This document shows positions 21,491 to 33,164 of a DNA stretch of 64,000 nucleotides, one piece after another. Location: contig NW_024467120.1 of NCBI RefSeq assembly GCF_017591425.1, positions 5,952,001 to 6,016,000 of the forward strand. Direction: 5' to 3'. This stretch comes from Ochotona curzoniae. Taxonomy: Eukaryota; Chordata; Mammalia; Lagomorpha; Ochotonidae. Positions within the stretch are counted from its first letter, which is position 1; every line of letters begins with the position of its first letter. Under the pieces are notes generated by a model. It was not told the DNA's origin and made no database searches. It saw nothing but the letters and a program-made list of their open reading frames with translations. Made by a program: the position numbers and the translations under genes.

Positions 21491-22192
21491 TCTCAAATAA
21501 TAAACAAATAAAAACTCATATAAATATAATTTTCATGAGTAATATCAAGTTGCCTTTTGCAGTATCATGATTATACCATTTCTCATGCTTCTTCACATTA
21601 TTGTATCCATCTCAAATAATCAAATAACACTTGGAATAAACCAGAAATTGGAGCCTGATAAAAGATGACTTCTGGTTGAAGGGGTCAAGCTTGGGAATTC
21701 ATGATTTTTACAGCTGCCTGGAAGCCTGAGAAAATCATCTCTCCGAGAATAAGAGTTAGGGTGCGCTCTAGCGATGCATGCTTCCACCTGCCATGTAACA
21801 AAGTGTCTAGTTTCCTCAGCTCTACAAAGGAGGGTTCCAAAGGTGGAATGTGAATTAATCTGATAGCTTAGGTTGATACATCTAGGCAACAAACACGTTT
21901 CATCATTTCCTACATTTTTAAAGAGTTCTGTTTGTTTAAGAGCTTTATAAAGTTGGTCTGTGAATTATCTATTAGAAGTTGTTCTATTCCTGTGTTACTT
22001 TTACCACTGACTTGAAGAAGCTGTGCTTGGGTGCTAAAAATACAATGTTTTGGAAACTTAATTTTAAATATTTGTCAAACATGGATAGTGATGATACAAT
22101 ACTATGATTTTGTGACTATTTTAGATTTTAACAACAATGTTGAACATTTCTTCCTTTGATTGCTGTTGCCTATTTTGATTCTCTATGATTTT
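21491..22192. other. unassigned spacer
   Basis: No element was recognised before the SINE stack. Confidence 0.4.
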
Positions 22193-22503
22193 ATTTTATT
22201 CTATTTTTTTATTGCAAAGTCAGATAAACAGAGAGAAAGATTTTCCATCCAATGATTTACTCCCCAAGTGACCGCAAAGGCCGGTGCTGAGCCAATCCGA
22301 AGCCAGGAACCAGAAACTTTCTTCAGGTCTCCAGGGCGGATTCAGAATCCCAAGACTTTGGGCCATCCTTGACTGCTTTCCCAGGCCACAAGCAGGGAGC
22401 TGGATGGGAAGCAGAGCTGCCAGGATTAGAACCCTTGCCCATATGGGATCCCAGCACATGCAAGGTGAGGACTTTAGCCACTAGGCCATCATGCCGGGCC
22501 CTG
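22193..22503 (-). mobile_element. C-SINE, first of three stacked copies
   Basis: ATTGCAAAGTCAGATAAACAGAGAG, CCAATCCGAAGCCAGGAACC, GGCCACAAGCAGGGAGCTGGATGGGAAG and a head CATCATGCCGGGCCC. The duplication TCTATGATTTT stands at 22,182-22,192 and 22,504-22,514, the right copy running into the tail of the next SINE. Confidence 0.93.
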
Positions 22504-22514
22504 TCTATGATTTT

Positions 22515-22806
22515 TTTTTAAATATACATATTTATTTTTATTGGAAAGACAGGTTTTACAGAGAGATGGAGAGCGAGAAAGGTCTTATGTCCACTGCTTC
22601 ACTCCTCAAGTGGCTGCAATGGCTAGAGCTGATCCAATCCAAAGCCAGGAACTAGGAGTTTCTTCCTGGTCTCCCAGGCAGGTGCATAGCCACCTTTTAC
22701 TGCATTCCCAGATCACAAGCAGGGAGCTGGAAGGGATGGGAGCATCCATATGGGATCTCAGCACTCGCAATGTGAGACGTTAGCCGTTGAGTAATCAAAC
22801 GAGGCC
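22515..22806 (-). mobile_element. C-SINE, second of the stack
   Basis: TTTAAATATACATATTTATTTTTATTGG, GGCTGCAATGGCTAGAGCTGATCC, CACAAGCAGGGAGCTGGAAGG, CATATGGGATCTCAGC and the head ACGAGGCCC. It has a small internal deletion and is older than its two neighbours. Confidence 0.88.
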
Positions 22807-22858
22807 CAATGTGGTTCCCTTTGATTCTCTTATTTTTCTGATGGACTATAATTTTTTT

Positions 22859-23187
22859 TTTTAAAGATTTATTTTTTATTATTTTTTCATTGGAAAGGCG
22901 GATATACAGAGAGGAGAGAGAGAGAGGAAGATCTTCCGTCCGATGATTCACTCCCCAAGTGAGCGCAACGGGCCGATACTATGCCAATCCGAAGCCAGGA
23001 GCCTCTTCTGGGTCTCCCACGCGGGTGCAGGTTCCCAAAGCTTTGGGCTGTCCTCGACTGCTTTCCCAGGCCACAGGCAGGGAGCTGGAAGGGAAGTGGG
23101 GCTGCCGGGATTAGAACCGGCGCCCATATGGGATCCCGGGCGTGCAAGGCGAGGACCTTTAACCACTTGCGCCACCGCGCCGGGCCC
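22859..23187 (-). mobile_element. C-SINE, young CpG-rich subfamily copy
   Basis: Almost free of decay: CCGTCCGATGATTCACTCC, GTGAGCGCAACGGGCCGATAC, GATTAGAACCGGCGCCCATA and GCGCCACCGCGCCGGGCCC are intact. A perfect 16-base duplication GGACTATAATTTTTTT brackets it (22,843-22,858 and 23,188-23,203). The A box and the B box (GGTTCTAATCC on the minus strand) look functional. All frames across it are SINE-derived. Confidence 0.97.
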
Positions 23188-23203
23188 GGACTATAATTTT
23201 TTT

Positions 23204-24531
23204 AAAATTATTTGTTGTAATCTTATTTTAGTAGGACCAATAAACCAAATTAAAATCGTTTTCACAAAGAATGAACACTAATATGTATCTTTGAATAATG
23301 AAAGGTTCCTGAACAAACAAGTGTAAGCATGAGACACATTAAACATAGTTAAATAGAAGTAAAATATTTTATATTAAAAAGAAGCTGACTATATAATAAG
23401 GAAAATAGTCTTTTGTCTATAATAAAAATCCCACTTCTTTGCCCTCTGATGTATTTGCCTTGACTTCCTTATTTAAGTTTATAGATTTGTGTGTGTGTGT
23501 GTTTTTGTTTGTTTTTTGGTTTTATTTATTTATTTATTTATTTTGCTTTGGTCTGCAGAGTTCTTTTCTATTTTCTTTTACCATTTAGATTTCACATTAC
23601 TTGTTAAAAAAGACTTCCCCATTTCAGGTTAGTAAGGGAATTGTCCTATGTACTAATATTTTACCTTTTAACTTCGTTTCTTTAACATTAGGGAAAATTG
23701 CTTCATTGAAATGGGGCTTTTCTTTTTTCTATTTTTTTGCACTGGGTTGTAATAACACCGTTAACTGAGCATCTTCACCTTTCTGTTGGTACGTTTGCAG
23801 TTTAGTGTCTTTCTGGGCAGTTGGAAAATCACTAAAGGAATCCAGCTCTCCTTTGCCTGAGGGCCAACACCTAAGAGGTGTCAGACTGCTGTGGATCCAT
23901 CACCAAACAGTAACACAAACTGGATCCTGTCATCTTTCTAGAATGTTCTGAGGACTCAGAAATATTGAAAAAGGACCTTAGTAAGCTGACACTCCAACGT
24001 ATTGCTAAAATCCTTTCCCCTGTGCCAAAATATCGGACTCTAAAAATGTTTGACTTTGTTATTGTATAAACACAAACACAGGGAGGCAAGGACACTGCTG
24101 TCTGAGTGGAGAGAAAGGCAGGCCAAGCTGAGATGCCTGTCAAGGTACAAACATTAGCTTAAAAGAGAGTGTGAAGCCACACCCAGCCTCCCAACACATC
24201 CTAGGGGTGGGGCATGCTCTGAGAGTCCTGTCAAGTGGTCCCTGACATTATTTACTTTTAAAAGTTTCTAATTCCCCTCTTCATTAAAATATGAACCTGC
24301 TGTGTTGCTGGAGTGACATTTTGATAATTTTATTGACTGATCCCACTGAAACAGTTCTGTTTTGACTTTATAAATTCTGTGATATCATTTGAAGGAATAA
24401 TGTCATTAAATATTTTTATTGAAAAAAATAAATTTTGCCTAAGCTTCCCAATTCAGTTTCTTATAAATAGTTGAATTCATTGTTTTGAATTTTTAAATTT
24501 CACTTGGTTGAATTAGCTAATCATTTGCCAT
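23204..24531. other. unassigned block with simple repeats
   Basis: Contains a GT run (about 23,490-23,503) and (TTTA)n at about 23,520-23,542. Otherwise single-copy-looking, with no supported frame; the 90-codon minus frame at 23,871-24,143 has no recognised domain. Confidence 0.4.
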
Positions 24532-24692
24532 TTTTTTTTATTGTTAGTATCGTTGTATTATGTGAAACAGTTTTATAGGTACTGGGATTCCCGCCACCCC
24601 TCCCACAACCCTCCCTCCGCCTTGCTGCATAACCACAGTTCAGGTTCAATTGAGATTCCTTCATTTTAAATATATCATTTTTCAGAATCACT
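24532..24692 (-). mobile_element. L1 3' end, antisense
   Basis: Poly(T) TTTTTTTTATTG, then 'TGTGAAACAGTTTTATAGGTACTGGGATTCCCGCC' and the C-rich complement of the L1 G4 block (24,590-24,617), in the same order as the other L1 tips. Confidence 0.75.
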
Positions 24693-24872
24693 AAACTAAT
24701 AAAATATAGGCTGTTGAGACTCTGATGTAACTAATCAACCATTTCGTTCTAACACGACGACAGCCATGCATAACACAAAATCTGACTGTGTTCCAATAAA
24801 CCCTTACTTTGGATACTGTATATTGAATTGCATTTTATTTTCATGCACCGTGAACTATAATCATTTTTTATT
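24693..24872 (+). mobile_element. hAT-Charlie type MITE remnant
   Basis: 'AAAATATAGGCTGTTGAGACTCTGATGTAACTAATCAACC', 'ACGACGACAGCCATGCATAAC' and 'TGACTGTGTTCCAATAAACCCTTACTTTGGATACTG' follow a MER1-group consensus (AATATTTTAGGCTTTGCGGG..; CGAAAGCAGCCATAGACAATACG; TGTGTTCCAATAAAACTTTATTTAC). Terminal repeats are eroded. Confidence 0.65.
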
Positions 24873-24899
24873 TTCTGACCATTAAAAATTTGGAAATCA

Positions 24900-25215
24900 G
24901 GCATTTGGCATAGCAGTTAAGAGAGTCACATCCCGTACCTAAGTGCCAGGGTTCTAGCCTAACCCCTGCACTGAATTCCAGCTTCCTGCGGTCCTGCACC
25001 CAGGAGGCAGGGGCAGGTGATGATTCAAATGTGTTTTGGTTTGTTTTTCCCTATCACTCACAGTAGAGACTCAAAATGACTTGATCAGTCCTTGACTTTG
25101 GCCTTGCCCAGCCCTAGCTGTTCTGGACATTTGGGGAATGAATCAGTGGGTCAGACAGTTCTTTATCTTTCTTTTTCTTGCTCTCATTATTTCACATAGA
25201 TAAAACTAAATCATA
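24900..25215 (+). mobile_element. C-SINE, old and diverged
   Basis: GGCATTTGGCATAGCAGTTAAGAGAG, GCCAGGGTTCTAGCC, CCAGCTTCCTGCGG, GGACATTTGGGGAATGAATCAGTGGG and a weak A-rich tail. Confidence 0.75.
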
Positions 25216-26499
25216 TAAAGACTCTTCTTGTTTTATAGGGAATGCAAACACTATATATAGATACACATTTGTTTGTATAACATATGCTAATCCCTCAATA
25301 TGCATAATGGTGTAAAAATGCCTGCATTGTTCTCTCACACCTTCCTTGCATCTTTATCAGTGCTTCTTTTCTTCCAGCTGCTTTATGTAAAGCTGCCAAT
25401 AGGAGTCTTCTCTCATCATACAAGTTTGTGCATCTTCACTGACAGTTTTAACCTTGAATGGTCATAGGTGCGACAAACTAGAAACATCCCTACTTTCTTT
25501 CACCTCTCCACTTATTGTTGCTGGCAGACTTCACACACTCTATGGCAATTGTTTCTCTTCCACAATTCTATCCACATCTATTTCATCAAGATGTAACCTC
25601 CAAAAAAAGCAAATACAGTATTATAAGGAGACAGTGAGCATTGGAACTGTATAAGGTAACAATCCTGCAACTTAAAGATGTGCAGGTGGAGAATCGACAC
25701 CAATGTGGAGGCTGTCAGAACCACAGGGAACCGACTCAAGGGAAAATCGTGTGTTAGCAGGGACAAGTGCTGGAAGGGCACAGAGCTCTCAAGAACTCAC
25801 TGGAGTCTCCAGTAAAGCTAATTTGCATTCTTCCCTGCGCATTTTCATCAGGAACATTCTTCTCCACTTACCATTCTTTCTTACCAGTTGCGTTCTACCC
25901 ACCCGAGGCCATCTCCAACCGAAGAAAGCGAGATGACAGAACACTTTGAGGACGAGAAAGGGTGAACACAATAGAATTCCTTTCTCTAGTCTCAGGTCAG
26001 TGCCAACTCCCCAGACTCAGGCTCCCAGAGGCAATTCTGTACCAATGTTCCTTGGCACATAGTTTCCAAAAGACAGACGTCTCTTTGAGCCATATCCTGG
26101 AACCCGAAATGCAGCCAAAATAGTTTTGGATGCAAAAGGAAGGAAGCCATCTCAAAGAATCTCACATCACATGCTTGCTATTGGCCTCTTTGCTTTATCG
26201 TGTTTTAGAAAACATTTCTTTTTCCTCCCAAATGTTTTAGTCTGTTTTTATGAGTCATTTCAAAGGGGAATTATATAAAGCCTTACGGGACGCTCAGTAC
26301 TCATTCCTCCCCATGGCCTCTAGTTGAGCTCTCCGACTTTGCTCTATCCAGCACTGTTTACTTCTAAGCTTGCTTTTGGCAGTCAGTAAGTTTATTTTAC
26401 ATTTTACTGAAGTGTGAGGGGAAATACTGATAGAAAAACTAAACAAAATCCCTCACGAAATGGTATCGCCAAGTGAGCAAAGTACCTGAAAGAATCAAA
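25216..26499. other. unassigned, repeat-poor block
   Basis: The longest stretch here in which I recognise no transposon. Frames reach only 77 codons. A GTAAC-type donor-like site follows ATAAG at about 25,650, and TCAGTAAG occurs near 26,383, but neither has supporting structure. Confidence 0.4.
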
Positions 26500-26863
26500 C
26501 ATCCGGGTGCCCAGAGCTCAACCCCTGATTTTTCTTCCCTATAAGGCGCCCTCGGCCACCCTTCCTGCTCAGGCTGGTGATAAGATCGCCCGCAGATTAA
26601 TCACTGCTGGAGAGAAGGCTGGATTCTCTGGCTGTCAGCCTGCCACTGCCAGTCAGCCCCCCACTGCCCGGAGCTCTCCTCGGCGCCACCAGAAGCTGTT
26701 CAGAACACCGTGCGTGGAATTCTGTGTCACTGCTTTGGAGAACTGAGAAGGTTTCACTCCCCACCTTGTGAAAAGGCCACTGTTCCCTACTCACAATTCA
26801 GCGCTTGTAGTTAAAAAGATCGAATAATTCCTCCATCAGGAGACTCTTACACCTCCTCATAAG
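26500..26863 (+). promoter_or_regulatory. possible promoter and non-coding first exon
   Basis: A TATA-like box (TATAAGG, 26,540-26,546) is followed by a locally GC-rich stretch with several CpGs (CGGCCACC, CGCCCGC, GCCCGG, CTCGGCGCC) and, about 320 bases on, a strong splice-donor-like AAG|GTATGT (GT at 26,864-26,865). No repeat is recognisable and the spacing is plausible for a first exon or enhancer RNA. The 79-codon frame from 26,507 is not convincing as protein. Speculative. Confidence 0.3.
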
Positions 26864-26924
26864 GTATGTATTTTTCAAGGACAGTTGTATTGGCTACGTG
26901 GTAGTCTAAAAGTATGGAAAAGCA

Positions 26925-27214
26925 TGGCTCAGCATGATGGCCTAGTGACTAAATTCTCACCTTGCACACGCTCAGATCCCAGAAGTTTTACTTCCCCTGC
27001 AGCCTCCTGCTTCTGGTTTGGGAAAGCAATAGAGGACAGCTTGGGACCCTGCACCCATGTGGGAGACATAGAAGGAGCTCCCGGCCCTTGGCTTGGGATC
27101 AGTTCAGCTTTGGCTGTTGAGGATACTTGGAAAAGAAATCAGTGGATGGGAGACCTTTCTGTCTCGCCTTGTCTCTATGCAAATCTGCCCTTCTAAGAAA
27201 ATAAATAAATCTTT
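26925..27214 (+). mobile_element. C-SINE, diverged
   Basis: GCTCAGCATGATGGCCTAGTGAC, GGGACCCTGCACCCATGTGGGAGACA and AATAAATAAATCTTT. The B-box region is partly deleted (TCAGATCCCAGAAG). Confidence 0.85.
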
Positions 27215-27314
27215 CCTAAAAGATATATGTAAAGGGGCTTTGACAAACAAGAGTTTGGTTCACTGTCATGGAGTGGGCTCTGAAAAGAGGCAGGTGGGTG
27301 TCCATGCACATACA

Positions 27315-27445
27315 CAATACTTCAAAAAGCACGTGGAAAATGAAATCAAACAATAAATTTAATTTGTTGCCAGAAATTTTGAAATGTTCAAGGATTTTTT
27401 TCCATAATGTGCATCTTCTATAAACATGTTGAAGATATGCATGTA
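27315..27445. mobile_element. mariner-like MITE remnant
   Basis: 'ACTTCAAAAAGCACGTGGAAAATG' at the left and 'CATAATGTGCATCTTCTATAAACATGTTGAAG' at the right form an imperfect inverted repeat of about 130 bp. Same type as the elements near 18,500 and 38,700. Confidence 0.5.
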
Positions 27446-27550
27446 TGTGCGTATATGAAAACAGGTGTTCTACTAATTATGTTAATAGTGGAATGACATA
27501 TATCCTGTTAATCTAACATGGAGTAAGAATATGACTGAAAACAGCAAGTG

Positions 27551-27880
27551 GACTGTAGGCATGTGTGTGGCTGCTAAAGCTGCACCTTCAACGATGATAT
27601 TCCACACGGGCACAGGTTCAAATCCAGCTGTTCTACTTCCTACCCAGCTCCCTGCTAACGTACCCAGGAAAACCCGGGCAGGTGATGGCCCGAATGCTTG
27701 GGCCCTTGAACCCATGTGGGAGACCTAGTAAAAGCCCCTAACTCTTGGCTTCGGTTTGGCGCAGCCCGAGGCTTTACAGCCATTTGGGGAGGGAATTAAT
27801 AAATGGAAGATTCATTCTCTCTCTCTCTCCTCTTCCTTCCCTCTCTTTGTAATGCAACCATTCAAATACATGAAATACAT
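27551..27880 (+). mobile_element. C-SINE, diverged
   Basis: GCACAGGTTCAAATCCAGCTG (B box), CCCAGCTCCCTGCTAACG, CCATGTGGGAGACCTAG, CCATTTGGGGAGGGAATTAAT and a CT-rich end. Confidence 0.83.
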
Positions 27881-28068
27881 TTTGAAAAAATCCAGCAAGT
27901 GCAGTCTCTTGAAAAGGTTAATCCCAAGGGAACTGAAGGGTAGGGAACTGTTTATTAAAGGAAGGAGAAAGAGCAAAAACTTTGAAACATTTTTGAATAT
28001 AAAAATACAGATTAAGGAACTCTATATGAAAGAAAAATCTAATAACATTTGAAAAAGTAATTGTATGA

Positions 28069-28384
28069 AGGCTGGCAATGTGGCATGGTGTGTAAAGCTC
28101 TTCCTGTAGGGCCAGCAACCCATATGGGTGCCAGTCCCAGTGCAGGATATTTCATTTCTGATCCATTTCCTTGATAATGCACCTGGGAAAACAGCAGAAG
28201 ATGGCTCAAGACCTTGGGTTCCTGCACCCATGGGAACCCAAAGAAGCTCCTGGTTCCAGGCTCCAATTAGCCCACCCGTGGCATCACAGTCATTTAAGAA
28301 GTAAACCAGTGAATGGAAGACTTTTCTCTGCTTCTGCCTCAGCCTCTTCCTCTCTGTAAATTCACCTTTCAGGTAAATAAATGT
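28069..28384 (+). mobile_element. C-SINE, diverged
   Basis: AGGCTGGCAATGTGGCATGG, CCCATATGGGTGCCAGTCCC, GCACCTGGGAAAACAGCAG, CTCCTGGTTCCAGGCTCC and CAGGTAAATAAATG. Confidence 0.85.
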
Positions 28385-28899
28385 AAAACGTGATTATGCT
28401 AAGTAGGTGCCAGATCTTTCTAAGGTTTCTCCATCCCTAAATGAAATGTGAACTCTTTTTTTGGGAATGTAAATGTGTCTTTTTCATATTAAGAATGTCA
28501 TGGGTTGTTGATAACTCATTATGTAACCAGGCCTGCGTCTGTAACAGTCAGGGGAGGTGCAGACGTCAGCGGAGATGTAGAGAGCCCTGTACAAGTTGTA
28601 TTTCCCCGAGACCCACCAGAGTGTTAATCAAAATCAATGAGTATCAGTGAGATGTGACAGACACACTTAAAACATCTGTGTCTCATCACATCAAAAGCGT
28701 TTTCTTGCTCAGATCATATGTCCACTTTGAGTGAGATGAAATCCAATTGACATTTCTTCACCCCTAGTCCCAGGCTTGAATCCCTGACACCACATTGAAC
28801 AGAACCAATTCCCCTGGTGACAGGAAGAAGAGGGTGTGCCAAATTTCAACTGTCTTTTAGAACTTTGACTCAAACCCAATTAAAGGTAATGCATCGTGA
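28385..28899. other. unassigned spacer
   Basis: No landmark was recognised. Confidence 0.4.
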
Positions 28900-29846
28900 C
28901 TGACTCTGAGAAGGGAAAGAAAACTCAATCAACCCATGTAGCTAAAAGGAGATCTAGACTCACTGAAAAACCCAGTGACCATCAGAAATAACACTTTCGA
29001 TAATTCCAATAAGCTTCTTCTGTTTGTCACTGACAAATAAATAAATGACCTTCTAGTATAATTTGACTTCCAAATGAAAAAAGAATAATGTAATAGAATA
29101 TATTATATTTAAAAGCTAATAAGATATTATTTTACTACATGACCACAAGCTAAACATACCAACATATTTGCAGTGGAAAGAGAAACTTGACAGGACTCTG
29201 TGTATGGAATAAAAATAGGCCTAAACCCCATGCCAGGCTCAACAGCATCCAGAAGGAAAAAACTTGCAACAGGCAGTTTCTTTCTGATGCACTACACTAA
29301 GAAGAAACCAAAAGCTGTGTTCAGCAGACCCTTAAGACAAGAAGCTATCTCCCAACACAACCGCCACCCGAAAGCATCGCTAGAAAAATATGTGGGTATG
29401 TGGGTCACAGAGAGTCACCATAGAAACAACAGAGCTCCAACACAGTGCTACTCTGTTAGAATAGCTACCATCACAAGAAAATCCTAACAGAAAGAACAAT
29501 ATGCCCATTGCCAAGAACAAACACTTGATACCTCAGCATCTACTGCAGGAGGCAAGACATTGAATCGCCAATACAAAATGCAAGTTTATTACAAAGAAGA
29601 TTTTTAAAAAAGCATACTCCCAACAAATTAGGTTGTCATTCTGACTCAGCTATTACAAAGATGTTGGAACTTCCTAGCAAGGGATTTCAAGGAACTGTGA
29701 CTAGTATGTTAATGACTTCTACTCATAAGGTCGATAGCATGCCACATCAAGTGGATAATTTCAGCAAAAAGGAGCAAACATAAGTATCAAATGGAACTGT
29801 TAGAAAGGAAAAACATGGTAATAGAAGTAAAAAATAACCTTTAAAA
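28900..29846 (+). mobile_element. probable old L1 5' region (5' UTR into ORF1), sense
   Basis: A-rich sense-like composition throughout. The right end ('CTATTACAAAGATGTTGGAAC...GGCAAACAT' and 'GTTAGAAAGGAAAAACATGGTAATAGAAG') resembles the ORF1 coiled-coil zone of L1M elements. The left two thirds are only inferred from continuity. The 95-codon frame at 29,200-29,487 is not a recognised ORF1 domain. Confidence 0.4.
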
Positions 29847-29863
29847 ATTTGCCAGGAGGCTCT

Positions 29864-30201
29864 GGCACAGTACACTAATGGCTAAAGTACTTGCTTGGAT
29901 GTGCTAGGATCCCATATGGGTGCCGGTTCGAATCCTGGTGGCCCTGCTTCCCATCCAGCTTTATGCTTGTGGCTTGGGAAAGTAGTTGAGGATGGCCCAA
30001 GGCCTTGGAACCCTGTACCCAAGTGGGAGATCCGGAAGAGGTTTCTGGCTTCCTGCTTCAGATTGGCTCAGCTTCAGCTGTTGTGGCCACTTGGGGAGTG
30101 AACCATCAGACAGAAGATCTTCTTCTCTGTCTCTCGTGCTCACATCTGACTTTCCAATAAAAATAAAATAAATCTAAAATAAATCTTTTTTTTTTTTAAA
30201 G
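29864..30201 (+). mobile_element. C-SINE, full length, with target-site duplication
   Basis: AGGATCCCATATGGGTGCCGGTTCGAATCCTGG gives a good B box; the tail is AATAAATCTTTTTTTTTTTTAAA. Copies of ATTTGCCAGGAGG flank it (from 29,848 and from 30,203), so it broke an older sequence that continues to the right. Confidence 0.92.
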
Positions 30202-30228
30202 ATTTGCCAGGAGGTCTGGGAACCACAG

Positions 30229-30550
30229 TATATTAGTTTGCTAGGGATACAGTATCAGGTAGTGCAGACTGGGTGACTTAACACAAATTTATATTCTTGT
30301 TCAATATCATGGAGTCACCTTGTGAATTTCCTCTGAGATCTCACTTCTTGGCTTGCAGTGGGCTGCCTTCTCCCTGTGTCTTGTTTGCGTGTGGCTGCGT
30401 CCCAATTTCTTCTTAATGCTGCCCATCTCGTTTGATTAGGGTTCAGTGTCATAACTTCATTTTAAGACAAATGCAGTCCCATTATAAGATATTGGGAGGT
30501 AAGATTTCACCATTGGGTAGGGAGAGGGACACCGTTCAGCCTGTGACATG
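30229..30550 (-). mobile_element. MLT1-type MaLR LTR
   Basis: Starts TATTAGTTTGCTAGGGATACAG, then TGCAGACTGGGTGACTTAACACAAATTTATATTC and ends near 'GGGACACCGTTCAGCCTGTGACA', all antisense MLT1 landmarks. Full-length solo LTR of about 320 bp. Confidence 0.8.
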
Positions 30551-32345
30551 AGGAAAGACTTGTGGAGTCTGAAGATAAGTTCCAGGTAAGAAATGAGACA
30601 AACTCAAAGAGGAAACAAGTCATTGCCTAAGACCACATCACATGGTCTCACTTAATGTGATTAGAATCCCAGGAGGAAACAAGAGACAGAGTAATAAAAA
30701 TGTGAAGGAAAAAATGAAAAGTTTTGAGAAATAAATGACAGACATCAAACCTCAGACTCAAGACCCTCAGGGAACACCTAATAGGAAAAAACAAGGCACA
30801 AAAAACCACACATTTGCATATATGTCACACCATATTAAGTATGTCATATTTTAACTTTATCAAAAAAGAGTATCTTGAAATTGGAGAAGCACGCTGTCTA
30901 GGCAAGGATGAAAAGAAAAATTAAAGCAAGTTTTAGTCAGAGAGCATATACTAGGGAATAATATACTGATACTTTTAAATTTTTTTTAAACTTAAAACAG
31001 AATCAACTCAAGCTACTCTGTTTGGCATAAAGTATATATTTAGAAAAAGGACTTTGACAAATTTACTCCAGGTTGGAGTTCCTTGGGCAGAAGTATATAA
31101 TAACAGAAGGAACTTGTATCTATGAAAACTAGTGAAATCTGAGGTTACAAGAACTTTTCAAATTTTAAATTATTCTGAAAGAGTGTTTTCTGAGCAATAC
31201 ATAGTACAAATATGTACTGTGTTTAGAAAAGTACCGTGTTGATCAATGGGAGCCAGATGGATTAAAGGAAAATTTAGAATATGATGCTATAAAGTTTCTC
31301 TAGTATACATGGAAAGTATAGTCTTATTCAAATACACACAATGATTGATTTTAGATGCATTTTGCAAACCTAAAGCCCCCACTAAACATGGTTCCAAATG
31401 TGTCTAAGTAATACAGGTGAAACCACACATACACATGGCAGAAAAGTGGAAAACTAAACAAGAAATAGAGCAAGCAAAGTAGAAATGTATCATTTGTAAA
31501 TTTTAACCCAACTGTATCCATAGCTACATCTTAAATGAGAATTATACCTTACCTAGTAAGATAACTAAATAAGCAATAAACTGTTAAATTGGTAAAAGAT
31601 CAAGATTTATCTACATGTTGTTTTTGATAAATTCTAAATATAAAGTTGTTTGTGAAAATGATGTAACATACAAGTTGTCAATCAAATGAAAGACTAAGCG
31701 ATTGTGTTAATATCAGACAAAGTAGAATTCATATCAGGGCATTATTTGATAAAGCGGACAGTTCTCCAAGAAGGTATAGGAATCTTAATGATATCTACCT
31801 AACAGTAGAATTTCAAACCATGTAGAAACAATTACAGAACTAAAAGGAGGCATTACAAATCTGCAACTGCAGTTGGATAGCCCTCTTGTAGCAATCCACA
31901 AAACAAAAAGTAGGAAATCAGTAAGAATGCAGATTTGAAGGCATCACCTACCACGTTGACATAACTGTCACTTCAGGACATTTGTGCAAACCCAAACAAA
32001 AACAGAATACAACCTGAACATTGAAATGACAAGTTTTAACAACTCTTAAAATGTAAATTAATACAAATTACATATTTTCATATCTTAAAGCATTCAAGTT
32101 ACAGATCAATGCAAGCAAATTTGGGGGGACAATCCAAAATATTTTGATTGAAGGAACACTCATTTTAGAACTCATATTAGACATGTAAGCTTCTAAAGAA
32201 TTCACAAGAGAAATTTGTTTAAGATTACTCATGTGAAAGAAAATGATTTTGAAAGTGCAGTGAGATTGAAAACAGAAGAGGATACAAATGAAAGCAAAAT
32301 CTGTTCCTTTGAGAAAAATGTATAAAGCCCTGATCAGAATGATCA
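30551..32345 (+). mobile_element. old L1: ORF1 to ORF2 endonuclease region, sense
   Basis: 'AGAATCCCAGGAGGAAACAAGAGACAGAG' belongs to the ORF1 zone. From about 31,670 phrases follow the ORF2 endonuclease: 'TGTTAATATCAGACAAAGTAGAATTC', 'CTAAAAGGAGGCATTACAAATCTGC', 'GTAGGAAATCAGTAAG' and 'CAAACAAAAACAGAATACAACC'. Frames are destroyed. It is on the same strand as 28,900-29,846 and is probably one L1M insertion split by the MLT1 LTR and the SINE. Confidence 0.7.
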
Positions 32346-32859
32346 AAAACAGATCAAAATTTTTTTATATAAGAAATAAAAAAATAAGGCATAACTACAA
32401 AAACTATGGGCACTGACAGAACACACATATATATTATGAACTATTCAACACCCATGAATTTGGGTACTTAAATTATCCAAACATTTGAAAGATGCAAAAA
32501 TTGCAAAATTTACTTACAAAGAAATGAATAGTTTAATACTTCTTAAAGATCTTGATTTCTTTAAAAAAATGTCAGTGTGAGATATGATACTAGGTGGTCT
32601 CGTTGGAATTTTCTATAAGTAGATAGTTGCAGAAGAAATTATATAAATTCCATTTAATCTCTCTAGATAAAAGATTAGGGAATAACTTTGGAAATAGTAT
32701 GCAAAGTTCCATGGATTCTCTCAATAATGATAAATCATAATTGGGTAAAATTATCTTCTTTAATGTGGAAGGTAAGGTTTTTAAAAAACAAAATGGAAAA
32801 ATAAAAAAGAAAGAAATGCCAATGTATAACAATTTTGCTATAATTATAGTGTTTTATCT
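32346..32859. other. AT-rich unassigned block
   Basis: May continue the old L1, but phrases could not be placed. The minus-strand frames (92, 80 and 62 codons) are AT-rich chance frames. Confidence 0.35.
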
Positions 32860-33164
32860 GATTTTTTGTTTGTATTGGTAAGCCAGATATACAGAGAGAA
32901 TGATCTTGCATCCATGGATTCACTCCCTAAGTAACCTCAATGGAAAGAGCTAAGCTGATCTGAAGCCAGGAGCCAGCAGCGTCTTTCAGGTCTCCCACAT
33001 GGGTTCAGGGTCTCAAGGCTTTGGGCCGTCCTCGGCTGCTTTCCCAGGATATAACATAGGGAGCTGGAAGGGAAGTGGAGCATCTGAGACATGAACCAGT
33101 GCCCACATGTGATTCCAGGGCATGTGAGGCAAGGATTTAACCACTAGGTTACCATGCCAATTCC
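32860..33164 (-). mobile_element. C-SINE, full length
   Basis: TTTGTATTGGTAAGCCAGATATACAGAGAG, AGGAGCCAGCAGCGTCTTTCAGG, GGGCCGTCCTCGGCTGCTTTCCCAGG and a head ACCATGCCAATTCC. Confidence 0.88.

Noticed and set aside
22193..23187. CRISPR-like array of repeated blocks
   Set aside because: The repeated blocks are whole SINEs of about 300 bp with poly(A) tails and target duplications in a mammalian genome.
25650..25662. Splice-donor-like ATAAG|GTAAC
   Set aside because: No open frame, promoter-like feature or conserved acceptor could be associated with it; such words are common by chance.
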